From Collinsella aerofaciens (GTDB lineage Bacteria > Actinomycetota > Coriobacteriia > Coriobacteriales > Coriobacteriaceae): 64,000 nt of DNA. Position numbers and translations under genes: made by a program. The stretch spans positions 1,364,001 through 1,428,000 of the forward strand of contig NAKE01000001.1 in the NCBI GenBank assembly GCA_008680965.1, written 5' to 3'. Numbering within the stretch: position 1 is the first letter of the stretch; the number at the start of each line of letters is the position of its first letter. This document shows, piece by piece, positions 25,847 to 34,253 of this stretch. A model generated the notes under the pieces. The model worked only from the letters and a program-made list of their open reading frames with translations, ran no database searches and was not told where the DNA came from.

Positions 25847-26551
25847 TTAGTCTTCGATTTCGGGGTTAAGAAAGTCGATGTCTTCGTCCTCGGGATGCGC
25901 GATAGCCTGTTTAATGGCCGCTCCACCCTTAATGGAATAGATGACAGCGGTGAGCATGGAGAAGATGACGCCGCCGTACACAAAGAAGATGCCAAGCGGT
26001 ACCGGGCTGCCGTTGAGACCCGGGAAGGCCGTGAACGTAGCAGGCAACAGATGCCAGCCATCCACGGTGGGAAAGCCCAACAGCATGAGCGAGAAGCCGG
26101 TCATGAGCAGCGCCGTGGCAATCTTGCCGGGAAACACCACGTCGATGGGACGGCGGTGATAGTGGCGCACGATAAGCGTGCCGATTCCCAGATAGATATC
26201 GCGGCCGATGATGAGCACGCAGACCCAGATGGGAAGCTCGCCGCGGACCACCAGGCCCAGTACGCCGGTAAATAGCAGCGCACGGTCGCAGATGGGATCC
26301 ATAACCTTGCCGAGCCACGAGACCGTTTTGGTCATGCGGGCAATCTGGCCGTCCATCCAGTCGGTGGAGGCCGCGATGGCATAGATGACGATGGCGACGA
26401 CACGGTTGTTGTCCGTCACAAACAGGTACAGGAAGACCAGCGTGAGGATCAGGCGCGTGAAGGTAATGAAATTGGAGATCGTGAAGATCTTATTCGACGG
26501 GTAATCGGAAGTGCCGATAAGCTCCTTTTTGATCTTCTTTTTGATGCCCAC
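25847..26551 (-). CDS. CDP-alcohol phosphatidyltransferase family protein
   Basis: 234 residues starting at GTG 26551 (GGGGAG upstream). The signature D-x2-DG-x2-AR-x8-G-x3-D-x3-D is intact (DWMDGQIAR...GKVMDPICDR), with about six membrane segments. More divergent from PgsA than the gene at 4855 and with an acidic C-terminus (PEDEDIDFLNPEIED). It may make phosphatidylinositol phosphate or cardiolipin, or be a second PG-phosphate synthase. In mycobacteria a pgsA paralogue lies near garA, so the linkage is old. Confidence 0.83.
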   Translation of the reverse strand: MGIKKKIKKELIGTSDYPSNKIFTISNFITFTRLILTLVFLYLFVTDNNRVVAIVIYAIAASTDWMDGQIARMTKTVSWLGKVMDPICDRALLFTGVLGLVVRGELPIWVCVLIIGRDIYLGIGTLIVRHYHRRPIDVVFPGKIATALLMTGFSLMLLGFPTVDGWHLLPATFTAFPGLNGSPVPLGIFFVYGGVIFSMLTAVIYSIKGGAAIKQAIAHPEDEDIDFLNPEIED

Positions 26552-26768
26552 AGGACTCCCCCGCTGGTAAACGACAAAACTTTCGATACTATACCCGTTC
26601 TGGCGATGTCTATCCAGCGTAAGCATAGAGAGTCCAGACATATATAAGACCCCAACGGCCGTTACGGCTTCGTTAGAAACGCGTCCCACCATTGATGGTG
26701 AACCCGAAAGGTAAGGCACGCGGGTACGGTGACTCGGCCCGCGCGCCCGGTAGAGAAAGGATAAACCC

Positions 26769-27493
<725 letters not shown>

Positions 27494-27497
<4 letters not shown>

Positions 27498-28264
27498 CGG
27501 GCGAGAAAGGCGGCCTGCTCGCGGGCCTGCGCGCCGAGGCCCTGAAGTCGCGCCACGCGGCACCGGTTCGCCTGGCCGTGCTCATGGCGCTGCCGATGCC
27601 GCTGCTCGGCGCGATGCCCTACCGGGGCGTGCAGATCTTCAGCGCGTGGAACTACTGGTACGCGCTCTTCCTGCCCGTGTCTCTCTCGCTCGTGGTGGCG
27701 TGCGTCGCGCGGGCGGACGCGCGCACGCGGATGCGGGGGCTTCTGGGCCTGGGCTTCCCGCTCGGGCGCGCCTGGTGGGCCAAGGCGCTCTGGTGCCTCG
27801 CGCTCTGCGCGCTCTCGAACCTCGTGGTCTTCGGCATCTACCTCGCGGGATCGGCGTTCTCCTCGCAGGGCCTCACGGCCGCGGGCACGCTCACGATGCT
27901 CCTCTGCGCGCTCGTCAACACGGTGACCGCGGCGTGGATGATCCCCGCAGGGCTCTTCCTCACGGCGCGGCTCGGCATGCTCGCGGGCATCTTCTGCCCG
28001 CTCGCCGCGCAGCTCGTGGGTGGGTTCGCCTGGTCGCTGGTGCCGCTGCCGCAGCTCTTTCCGCCGTCGGCGAGCATGGTCATCCCCACGAGCTTCATCC
28101 CCGTGCTGCCGAGCGGCGAGCCGCTCGCGGCGGACATGGCGCTCGGCGGGGCGCTCGCGGCGGACGGCATGCTCACGCTGGCGGGCCTTGCGGTCTGCGC
28201 GCTCGCGTTCGCCGCGCTCACGGCGGCGGGCGCGGCCTGGTTCGCGCGCTCCGAGGAGAGGTGA
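27494..28264 (+). CDS. Lantibiotic immunity ABC permease (LanE-like)
   Basis: 256 residues, about six membrane helices, Ala/Leu-rich. ABC2-type permease as in LanE/MutE proteins, partner of the ATPase just upstream. Start 27494 overlaps the preceding stop (ATGA) and its own stop overlaps the next ATG the same way. The protein looks intact. Substrate is inferred only from the gene order F-E-G-R-K. Confidence 0.8.
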
Positions 28265-28847
28265 TGGCCATGGCACGGCTCCCCGACCCGACGCCGCGCA
28301 TGACTCTCCCGCGGGCCCTGCTCTCCGAGGCCCTGCGCCTGGCTCGCTCCCCGCTCACGGCGGTGCACCTCGTCTGCGGCCTGGCAGCCGGTCTTGCCTG
28401 CGGCGAGTACTTCTCCGTAACCCGATGGGACCCGGCGCTGGGCGCGGACGCCTACGCCCAGTTCCTCGGCGCCCTCATGCCGCTCATGTCCGCCATCGTC
28501 TGCGGGCTCGCCGTGGACGAGGAGCGCGCTGCCGGGCGCCTCGCCAACCTCACGGCGGTCCCCTCGCGCGGGCGCGCCGTCGCGGCGAAGCTGCTCGCCC
28601 TTGCGGCGCTCGGCGCGGGCGCGCTGGCCGTGGCGCTCGGCGTGTTCGGGGCCGTGCTCGCCGTCGCCGGGCGCCTGCCGCTCGGGCCCGCTCCGCTTGC
28701 GGCCGCCTGGGCGGGCATCGTGCTGGGCAGCCTGCCCCTCTACGCGCTGGGGCTCGGCGTGGCCCTGCGCCTCGGCCGCAACGCCGCCATCGGCGCCGGC
28801 GCGGCGGGGATGCTCCTCGCGTTCTTCTCAGTGGGCGGACTTGCGCA
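28264..28847 (+). pseudogene. Lantibiotic immunity permease (LanG-like), truncated by IS3-family element
   Basis: The frame from ATG 28264 gives about 194 residues of a second ABC2-type permease with five or so membrane helices (ending AFFSVGGLAHG). It then runs into the insertion sequence. LanG proteins are usually about 240-250 residues, so the last helix is lost. By chance the frame stays open into orfA of the element, giving a possible fusion of 310 residues ending at 29196. Confidence 0.8.
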
Positions 28848-28908
28848 TGGATTGGCTACACTGGTGTGGACAGTTCCGGGAGGGGCGCAGGAGACGGGAG
28901 GGCCGTAT

Positions 28909-29196
28909 ATGAGGGACCCCAGGCACCCGAGGCATTTCACCGACGAGTTCAAGAGGCAGATAGTCGACCTCTACAACGCCGGCAAGCCCAAGCGCGAGAT
29001 CATGGACGAGTACGACCTCGGCAAGAGCACCGTGGAGAGGTGGATCAAGTCGATAAACGCGACCGGCTCGCCGCGCGCCGCGGACAACCGCACGCCCGAG
29101 CAGAACCGGATCCTGGAGCTCGAGCGCGAGAACCGCAGGCTCCGGATGGAGGTCGACGTCTTAAAACAAGCGGCGCTGATATACGCTCGAAAGTGA
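28909..29196 (+). CDS. IS3-family transposase OrfA
   Basis: 95 residues. Helix-turn-helix of the IS3/HTH_Tnp_1 type (FTDEFKRQIVDLYNAGKPKR, then DLGKSTVERWIK) followed by a leucine-zipper-like helix (ILELERENRRLRMEVDVLKQ). Binds the element ends. Near its 3' end an AAAA run (in TTAAAAC, from 29161) could allow the -1 shift into orfB. Confidence 0.88.
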   Translation: MRDPRHPRHFTDEFKRQIVDLYNAGKPKREIMDEYDLGKSTVERWIKSINATGSPRAADNRTPEQNRILELERENRRLRMEVDVLKQAALIYARK

Positions 29197-30050
29197 GGGC
29201 CATAGCGGCCAACGAGGGCCGCTACCCCATATCAGCGCAGTGCAGGCTCCTCGGCGTCGCGAGGTCGACGTACTACTCCATGCGCTCGCGGCCCGGCCGG
29301 CCCGCCGCGCCGGACCCCGCCGCGCCGGCCGTGGTCGCGGCCCACGCCGCCAGCAAGGGCCGGTACGGCTCGCGCAAGATAAAGGCGTCGCTCGAGCGGT
29401 CGGGCGTCACCGTCAGCCGGCGCCGGGTCTGCCGCATCATGAGGGAGAACGGCCTGGTCAGCGCATACGGCAGGAAGAGGTTCAAGGTGCACCCCGGGGC
29501 GGTCAACGAGGCCGACGTGCCGAACGTCGTCGCGCGCGGCTTCTGCGGCAGGGCGCCGCGCACCCATATATGCAGCGACCTGACCTACGTGCGCGTGGGG
29601 GCGTCGTGGAACTACGTCTGCCTGCTCGTCGACCTCTACAACAGGGAGATCGTCGGCCACTCCGCCGGGCCCAGGAAGGACGCCCGGCTGGTCAAGTCGG
29701 CGTTCGCGACGCTCTCCTTCCCGATCTCGGACATCGAGGTGTTCCACACGGACCGCGGCAGCGAGTTCGACAACGCCGAGATCGACCTGATGCTCGAGGC
29801 CTTCGGCATAGAGAGGTCGCTGTCGGCCAAGGGCTGCCCCTACGACAACGCCGTCGACGAGTCGACCAACAGGATACTGAAGGCCGAGCTCGTCCACCGC
29901 GAGACGTTCGGCACGACGCGCGAGCTCCGGGCCAAGCTCTCGGACTACGTGCACTGGTACAACAACTTCAGGATCCACTCGACGCTGGGCTACATGTCGC
30001 CGGTCGAGTTCAGGGAGGCGGGGCTGTCCCTCCCGGAATCGTCCAAATAG
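29193..30050 (+). CDS. IS3-family transposase OrfB (DDE catalytic part)
   Basis: 285 residues from GTG 29193, or a longer OrfAB fusion by -1 frameshifting near 29161-29168. The rve integrase core has the first Asp in SDLTYVRV, the second in FHTDRGSEF and the Glu in VDESTNRILKAEL. HTH_21 region N-terminal (SRKIKASLERSGVTVSRRRV). Looks intact, so the element may still be mobile. Confidence 0.88.
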   Translation: MRAIAANEGRYPISAQCRLLGVARSTYYSMRSRPGRPAAPDPAAPAVVAAHAASKGRYGSRKIKASLERSGVTVSRRRVCRIMRENGLVSAYGRKRFKVHPGAVNEADVPNVVARGFCGRAPRTHICSDLTYVRVGASWNYVCLLVDLYNREIVGHSAGPRKDARLVKSAFATLSFPISDIEVFHTDRGSEFDNAEIDLMLEAFGIERSLSAKGCPYDNAVDESTNRILKAELVHRETFGTTRELRAKLSDYVHWYNNFRIHSTLGYMSPVEFREAGLSLPESSK

Positions 30051-30064
30051 GTGTTGCCAATCCA

Positions 30065-30414
30065 CGGAGCTGCGCGCCAAGGTCGCGGCCCATCTACGCC
30101 GTGAGCGCCGGCCGCGCTCGCACGCCCTCTCCTTCGGGGAGGTGCGGATCGACCTCGGGGCGCGCGGCCTCGCCGTGGGCGGTGAGGCCGTGCCGCTCAC
30201 GCCCACCGAGTACGCCATCTGCGAGTACCTCGCCCGCCACCCCGGGCAGGTCATGAGCCGCGCGCAGATCCGCGAGGCGGTGCTCGGCTGGGAGAGCGAC
30301 GCCGACGACGCGGCCATATCCATGCAGGTCAGCCGCGCCCGGAGGAAACTCTCCGAGGCCGGCGCCGATCCGATCGCGACCGTCTGGGGGATGGGGTACA
30401 AGTGGCAGCTTTGA
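30065..30414 (+). pseudogene. Response regulator (LanR-like), receiver domain deleted
   Basis: From 30067 the frame reads the linker ELRAKVAAHLRRERR and an OmpR-type winged helix (VPLTPTEYAICEYLARHPGQ to WGMGYKWQL), about 115 residues. The N-terminal receiver with its phospho-Asp is missing and the left edge coincides with the IS end. A GTG at 30142 could still start a 90-residue DNA-binding fragment. Partner kinase remnant follows directly. Confidence 0.82.
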
Positions 30415-31596
30415 GGACCGGGGCGCGAGGTCGCGGAGGGCCTGGCACGCGACGGCGTCTGCGGGCAGCAGGACGTGCCGACGGCGTACCGCTACCTCAT
30501 CCTGAACGAGGACGGATACGTGCTGATGACAGACCTCGAGGGCACGCGGCTCGAGGGCGCGACGGAAATGGCCCGTGCGGCACTCGCCGCGGATCCGGGC
30601 ACAGTGGAGATCGAGGGCGGGGGCTCGGGCCTCACCTACGCCGCGTTCCCGCTCAAGGGCGGCGGGGCCTGCGCACTCGTCAGCGAGTACCTGCCGCAGT
30701 GGGTCTCGCGCGACCTCGCCGGCCTGCTTCCCAACCCGCAGAGCCTCATGCTCGTCGGCGCCGCTGCGGGAAGCGCGCTCGCGCTCGCGCTCGTGGCGCG
30801 CCGCGCGAGCCGCGTGATCTCGCGCAAGATGGCGCCGCTCGCGGAGGCGGCGGGGCGCGTGGGCGCGGGGGATCTCGACTTCGCGGTCGGCAGCACCAAC
30901 GTGCGCGAGGTGAACGACGTCCTCGCCGCGATGGACGCCATGCGGGCCTCCCTCGCCGAGTCGCTCGAGGCCCGCTGGGCCGCGGAGCGGGGGCAGCGCG
31001 AGCAGGTGGCGTCGCTCGCCCACGACCTCAAGACGCCGCTCACCGTGCTGCGCGCCAACGCCGACTTCGTGGCGGAGGAGCTGGAAGACGAGAAAGACGC
31101 CGACCTCGCGGCCGCCGCGCGCGACATAGCCGGCAGTGTCGAAAGGCTCGACGGCTACGTGCGCCTGCTCATCGAGGCCTCGCGCGGGTCCGGCGGGGCG
31201 GAGAGGCCCCCCATGCGGCCGGCCGAGCTCTGCGAGCAGGTCCTCGCCGAGGCCGCCCAGATCGCCCGGGCGCGAGCCGCCGCGAACCTCGTGGCCAACG
31301 CCGCCGAGCACGCACGCTCGCGCGTGGCTGTCTCCTGCGACGTCGCGGGCGGGCGCCTCGTCATCGAGGTTGCCGACGACGGACCGGGCTTTTCTCCCGC
31401 CGCCCTCGAACGCGGCTGCGAGCGCCTCTTCACTGACGACTCCTCCCGCTCCTCGCGCGACGGAGGGCGCCACTACGGGCTCGGCCTCCACGTCGCCTCC
31501 GAGGCCGCGAGCGCCCACGGGGGCTCCGTCTCGCTTGTCAACAGCCCCTCGGGCGGCGCGGTGGCCACCATTGCGGTCCCCCTGTGCGGGATCTGA
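30415..31596 (+). pseudogene. Sensor histidine kinase (LanK-like), damaged
   Basis: Homology starts right after the regulator stop (REVAEGLARDG at about 30424). The first membrane helix and start codon are missing; a GTG at 30475 would give 373 residues. Remaining: extracytoplasmic segment, one membrane helix (about 100-118 of that frame), HAMP, H box SLAHDLKTPLTVL, N box NLVANAAEHA, G1 DDGPGFSP, G2 GLGLHVA. From H-box His to N-box Asn is about 92 residues, against 104 in EnvZ, suggesting an internal deletion in ARARAAANL. Probably non-functional. Confidence 0.72.
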
Positions 31597-31608
31597 CGAA
31601 TCAGGCCC

Positions 31609-31803
31609 TCACACTGGCATACCTCGCAACCAAACGCTTCCCGGATAATTCATGAGGCCGTACTCGTATTCGAGCCTGCCTATCTCTGCGGCAAGCGCCT
31701 CCGTCATGTAGAAGGTTTTCGTGCGGCCCGTCGACTTCGCCAGGCGGTCGTACCTGTTCGCGAGGTCCTCGGGGGTTCTCAGGGCTGCGGTGGCGGTTGC
31801 CAT
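31609..31803 (-). CDS. Ribbon-helix-helix antitoxin-like protein
   Basis: 64 residues. The pattern ALRTPEDLANRYDRLAKSTG, then RTKTFYMTEALAAEIGRLEYEYG, resembles RelB/CopG-type antitoxins (DNA-binding beta strand plus two helices). Strong GGGAGGTG before the ATG. No toxin gene is adjacent. The C-terminus (MNYPGSVWLRGMPV) is unlike the acidic toxin-binding tails of the family, so the toxin-binding end may be lost. A palindrome lies in its promoter. Confidence 0.7.
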   Translation of the reverse strand: MATATAALRTPEDLANRYDRLAKSTGRTKTFYMTEALAAEIGRLEYEYGLMNYPGSVWLRGMPV

Positions 31804-31823
31804 GATGCACCTCCCGCTTAGAT

Positions 31824-31839
31824 GTAATACGTGTATTAC
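31824..31839 (-). promoter_or_regulatory. Candidate operator of the antitoxin-like gene
   Basis: GTAATACGTGTATTAC: two 7-base inverted arms around two bases, 20 bases upstream of the start codon and next to the ribosome site. Position and size fit autorepression by a dimeric ribbon-helix-helix protein. Confidence 0.55.
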
Positions 31840-32135
31840 TTTCTATCACATCACCCGAACCCCGCACCGGCGTTCGGTCGTATCTGCTTTTTTACCTTAC
31901 ATTTTGTCAACCGGCCCATGCTCGGCTTGTTCAGCCGGATTAAATCAACTGTTAAATCAATCCAGGCCTGTAGGGGGCGGTGGAAATCTTTCGAGGACTG
32001 GGGGCGCCGTCCCTGGGTCGGCTCCTCGATGGCCGCGGCTGAATTCCCCTGCCATCGGCTGCGTGGGTTCCGGCACGGGGCTCTGGCGCTGCTCGAACTG
32101 GGCGCAAGACTCGGCTGTTGGTCGTACCGGACGGC
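31840..32135. other. Spacer without recognised gene
   Basis: About 300 bases. Leftward frames give Pro-rich peptides (for example one of 95 residues ending at 31957) with no recognisable domain or ribosome site. AT-rich near 31880-31960, GC-rich beyond. It may hold a gene remnant; nothing firm can be assigned. Confidence 0.4.
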
Positions 32136-32312
32136 ATACGTTTTGAGACCGGCAAGCTGATGCCGGCTCGAGGACAGCGGCCCGGTGCACCGGGCCGATC
32201 GATAGCGGTCTCAGGTTCACAGCGCAGCTTCTCAGGGCTCGCATATATAGGAAGACTTGATTGGCAATCGATTTTAATGAAGTCGGCAGCGCATGTCAGA
32301 GTTTTCAACAAA
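32136..32312. repeat. 177-bp direct repeat, copy A
   Basis: Same length as and about 95% identical to 33032-33208 (nine differences by my count). It contains a hairpin around CCGGCA...TGCCGG, then a 20-bp perfect palindrome (central GGTGCACC), and an AT-rich end. In this copy TGAGACCG and CGGTCTCA could also pair across about 60 bases. No open frame with family features. Confidence 0.88.
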
Positions 32313-32354
32313 TTTAACATGCCACCCTTTATATCCGCACGCGCGTAATTCAAC

Positions 32355-33014
32355 TCATAAGGACCGGCTATCCCTTACCTGTGACACAATCTCAAACGCA
32401 CAGAACAGAATCATCAGTCCAATCATCGCATAAGAGGCAGCCGAACCTTCAAGCACTATTCCACAAAGAACAATCTCCGCGCCGCCAATAAGAACTGTTA
32501 TCAGGCGCTCTGCCTTTTTGCTCTCGCCGCTCGCATAAAAAGGCGGCAAAGCGCACAAGATCACATATAGCCCGGGAAGGGAATACAGGATCGATAGTCC
32601 AAGCCCCCCATCAACCGCAGTGCTTTGCGTAAGAATCAACTGAACCCAAACGGCAATTATCACTGAGCAGGTTGTCGATAAAAGAAGACTAGAAATATAG
32701 CACGCAACAAAGTCCCGTCGCATTCGAACAGAGAAATCCGCGAACTCTCTTCGCCGCGTGGAAACAATAAGGTACACAGAAATTGCAATAGAACCAATCA
32801 GAGAAAACAGCGGAACAACCAGCAATTCAAGCTTATTACCCCATCGATCAACCACACCCCCACTCCAATGAGCGGGAATTGTATCAGGGAGGACTGACCA
32901 AGCCGCCCATAGAATCAGAAATGGAAGAATAGAGAGGATGAAAGATGATAACACTGCAGTAATTTTTTTGAGGCTCTCATCGATTCCGCATCTCCTTGCG
33001 CGCCCACATTCCAC
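32355..33014 (-). CDS. DUF1648 / SdpI-like membrane protein
   Basis: About 219 residues from GTG 33014; the true start is uncertain and GTG 32954 is an alternative. About six membrane helices. The DUF1648 motif is LPDTIPAHWSGGVVDRWGNK (residues about 42-61). Relatives include SdpI, immunity protein to a peptide toxin, and other membrane proteins of unknown role. Flanked on both sides by the 177-bp direct repeats, so the pair plus gene behaves like a cassette. No toxin gene alongside. Confidence 0.75.
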   Translation of the reverse strand: MECGRARRCGIDESLKKITAVLSSFILSILPFLILWAAWSVLPDTIPAHWSGGVVDRWGNKLELLVVPLFSLIGSIAISVYLIVSTRRREFADFSVRMRRDFVACYISSLLLSTTCSVIIAVWVQLILTQSTAVDGGLGLSILYSLPGLYVILCALPPFYASGESKKAERLITVLIGGAEIVLCGIVLEGSAASYAMIGLMILFCAFEIVSQVRDSRSL

Positions 33015-33031
33015 TCCGCCTTAAATCAAGT

Positions 33032-33208
33032 ATACGTTTTGAGACCGGCAAGCTGTTGCCGGCTCGAGGACAGCGGCCCGGTGCACCGGGCCGATCGATA
33101 GAGGACTCAGGTTCACAGCGCAGTTTCTTGGGGCTCGCATATATAGGAAGACTTGATCGGCAATCGATTTTAATGAAGTCGACAGCGCATGTCAGAGCTT
33201 TCAACAAA
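33032..33208. repeat. 177-bp direct repeat, copy B
   Basis: Second copy of the 32136-32312 repeat, same orientation, offset 896 bases. Two of its differences fall in the CGGTCTCA segment and break the long-range pairing available in copy A. The start of the DUF1648 gene is 18 bases to its left. Confidence 0.88.
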
Positions 33209-33209
33209 C

Positions 33210-33256
33210 CGCAGGTAAATCCGTGTACCAAAAATTGGTACACGGATTTACCTGCG
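33210..33256. repeat. Perfect 47-bp palindrome
   Basis: 22-base arms 33210-33231 and 33235-33256 are exact complements around AAA. It starts one base after repeat copy B. No T run follows on either side, so it is not a standard terminator. Confidence 0.85.
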
Positions 33257-33391
33257 ATGTTCATGCTTGGTCAAAAGCCCATCAAGCGATATATCCATTA
33301 TTTTAATGCGCGCGCCTGAGCTTTTGGCTGAAGTGGCAGTCCGACCGCCGGCAGGCGGCCACGCTATGTCCAAAGGCCACGCCTACTCCCA

Positions 33392-33511
33392 GTGCCCGGC
33401 TACGTCGACGACCCAGTGCTGCCAGTCGAGTTCCTGCCGCAGAGCTACATCAGGGACGTCTTATTGGGGGACGACCACATGGAACCCCGGGAGATCAAGC
33501 TGTACGGCTGA
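33392..33511 (+). pseudogene. Possible PaaX-type C-terminal fragment
   Basis: An in-frame stretch of 39 codons ends ...REIKLYG and contains DDPVLPVEFLPQSYIRD, similar to the DPxLPxELLP block of PaaX-family regulators. Nothing of the N-terminal part is found. Weak evidence from a short match. Confidence 0.3.
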
Positions 33512-33570
33512 TCCATCCGTCAACAACATGTCAAAGCCCCAAAACCCAACAGGATCGCGAACGAGGGGAT

Positions 33571-33612
33571 GAATTGACCGCCCGGGTATTTGCGTCCGGG
33601 CGGTCAATTTTA
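33571..33612 (+). terminator. Rho-independent terminator
   Basis: 14-bp stem (33571-33584 with 33595-33608), 10-base loop, then TTTT. It would end transcription from the remnant at 33392-33511. Confidence 0.8.
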
Positions 33613-34253
33613 TCAACCATGGGTGTGATTCTGTGAGGCCATTTTTCTGGCATCCGCCGTTTGCTCCGGTCTCAACGCACCCATCGACCGTTCAGTAATC
33701 TTTGCGAACGCGACAACGTGCGCATTTGTCGAACAATCAAATGTCCGACATTGTCTGACGGAGCTGTCAGACATTCACGCACGAACAGGCGAGCTTCGCG
33801 AGCGATTGTAGGCAACTAGTAGCCCCAGCTGCGTCTTTGGCGCAGGTTCGACGTCTGACATCTTGAATGTCTGACGTTGAACGAAGCTGGTTGATAACAA
33901 GCAGGTGAAATAAACATGGAGCCCGACACCTCTCGCGCAATCGGCGCGCGGCAAGGGTCTGGCCCATCTCATATGTTGCCAACGCTAACGGTGAACCTGA
34001 GCGCCCGGGCACATTCTTTGTTGGCTGAAACCAGCATAGCAACTAGCGGAAGGCATCATCGAAGGAGTGTGCTGGAAAGCACCCGTCTCCTTAACTGTTA
34101 GAAATGCAAGTTAATAATCTATGTGGTCAATTTAATACCGTTGAACCCGCGTATCGATACCGCTCAGCCATTCGCCTCGCCCCATCGCACGCATCTTCAT
34201 TCGGTCTGTCATCATTAATCTAACGATGCTTTGAGAAATGTAGGTGCTTCTAA
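33613..34253. other. 640-base spacer with clustered GTCNGAC motifs
   Basis: No supported gene; a leftward 91-codon frame (33767-34042) has no ribosome site or known domain. Five 9-mers of the form YGTCNGACR occur at 33742, 33752, 33765, 33852 and 33868. They look like operator half-sites. The segment 34090-34250 is AT-rich and probably holds the promoter of the ABC fusion gene. Confidence 0.5.

Larger units (their letters stand above)
28848..30064 (+). mobile_element. IS3-family insertion sequence
   Basis: 1217 bp. Terminal inverted repeats 28848-28884 and 30028-30064 match at 30 of 37 positions, beginning TGGATTGGC and ending with the shared TTCCGGGAGGG. Contains orfA (helix-turn-helix) and orfB (DDE) in the -1 frame relation usual for the family. 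No target duplication: the 3 bases outside are GCA on the left and CGG on the right. Left flank is lanG and right flank is the middle of a response-regulator gene, so an adjacent deletion accompanied or followed insertion. Confidence 0.9.

Noticed and set aside
28020..29160. Frame upstream of orfB running through lanE and lanG
   Set aside because: Only the part after about 29163 belongs to orfB. The upstream part is an out-of-frame translation of the permease genes, very rich in Arg.
33767..34042. Leftward 91-codon frame
   Set aside because: No ribosome site, no recognisable domain, and it lies over the clustered GTCNGAC motifs.
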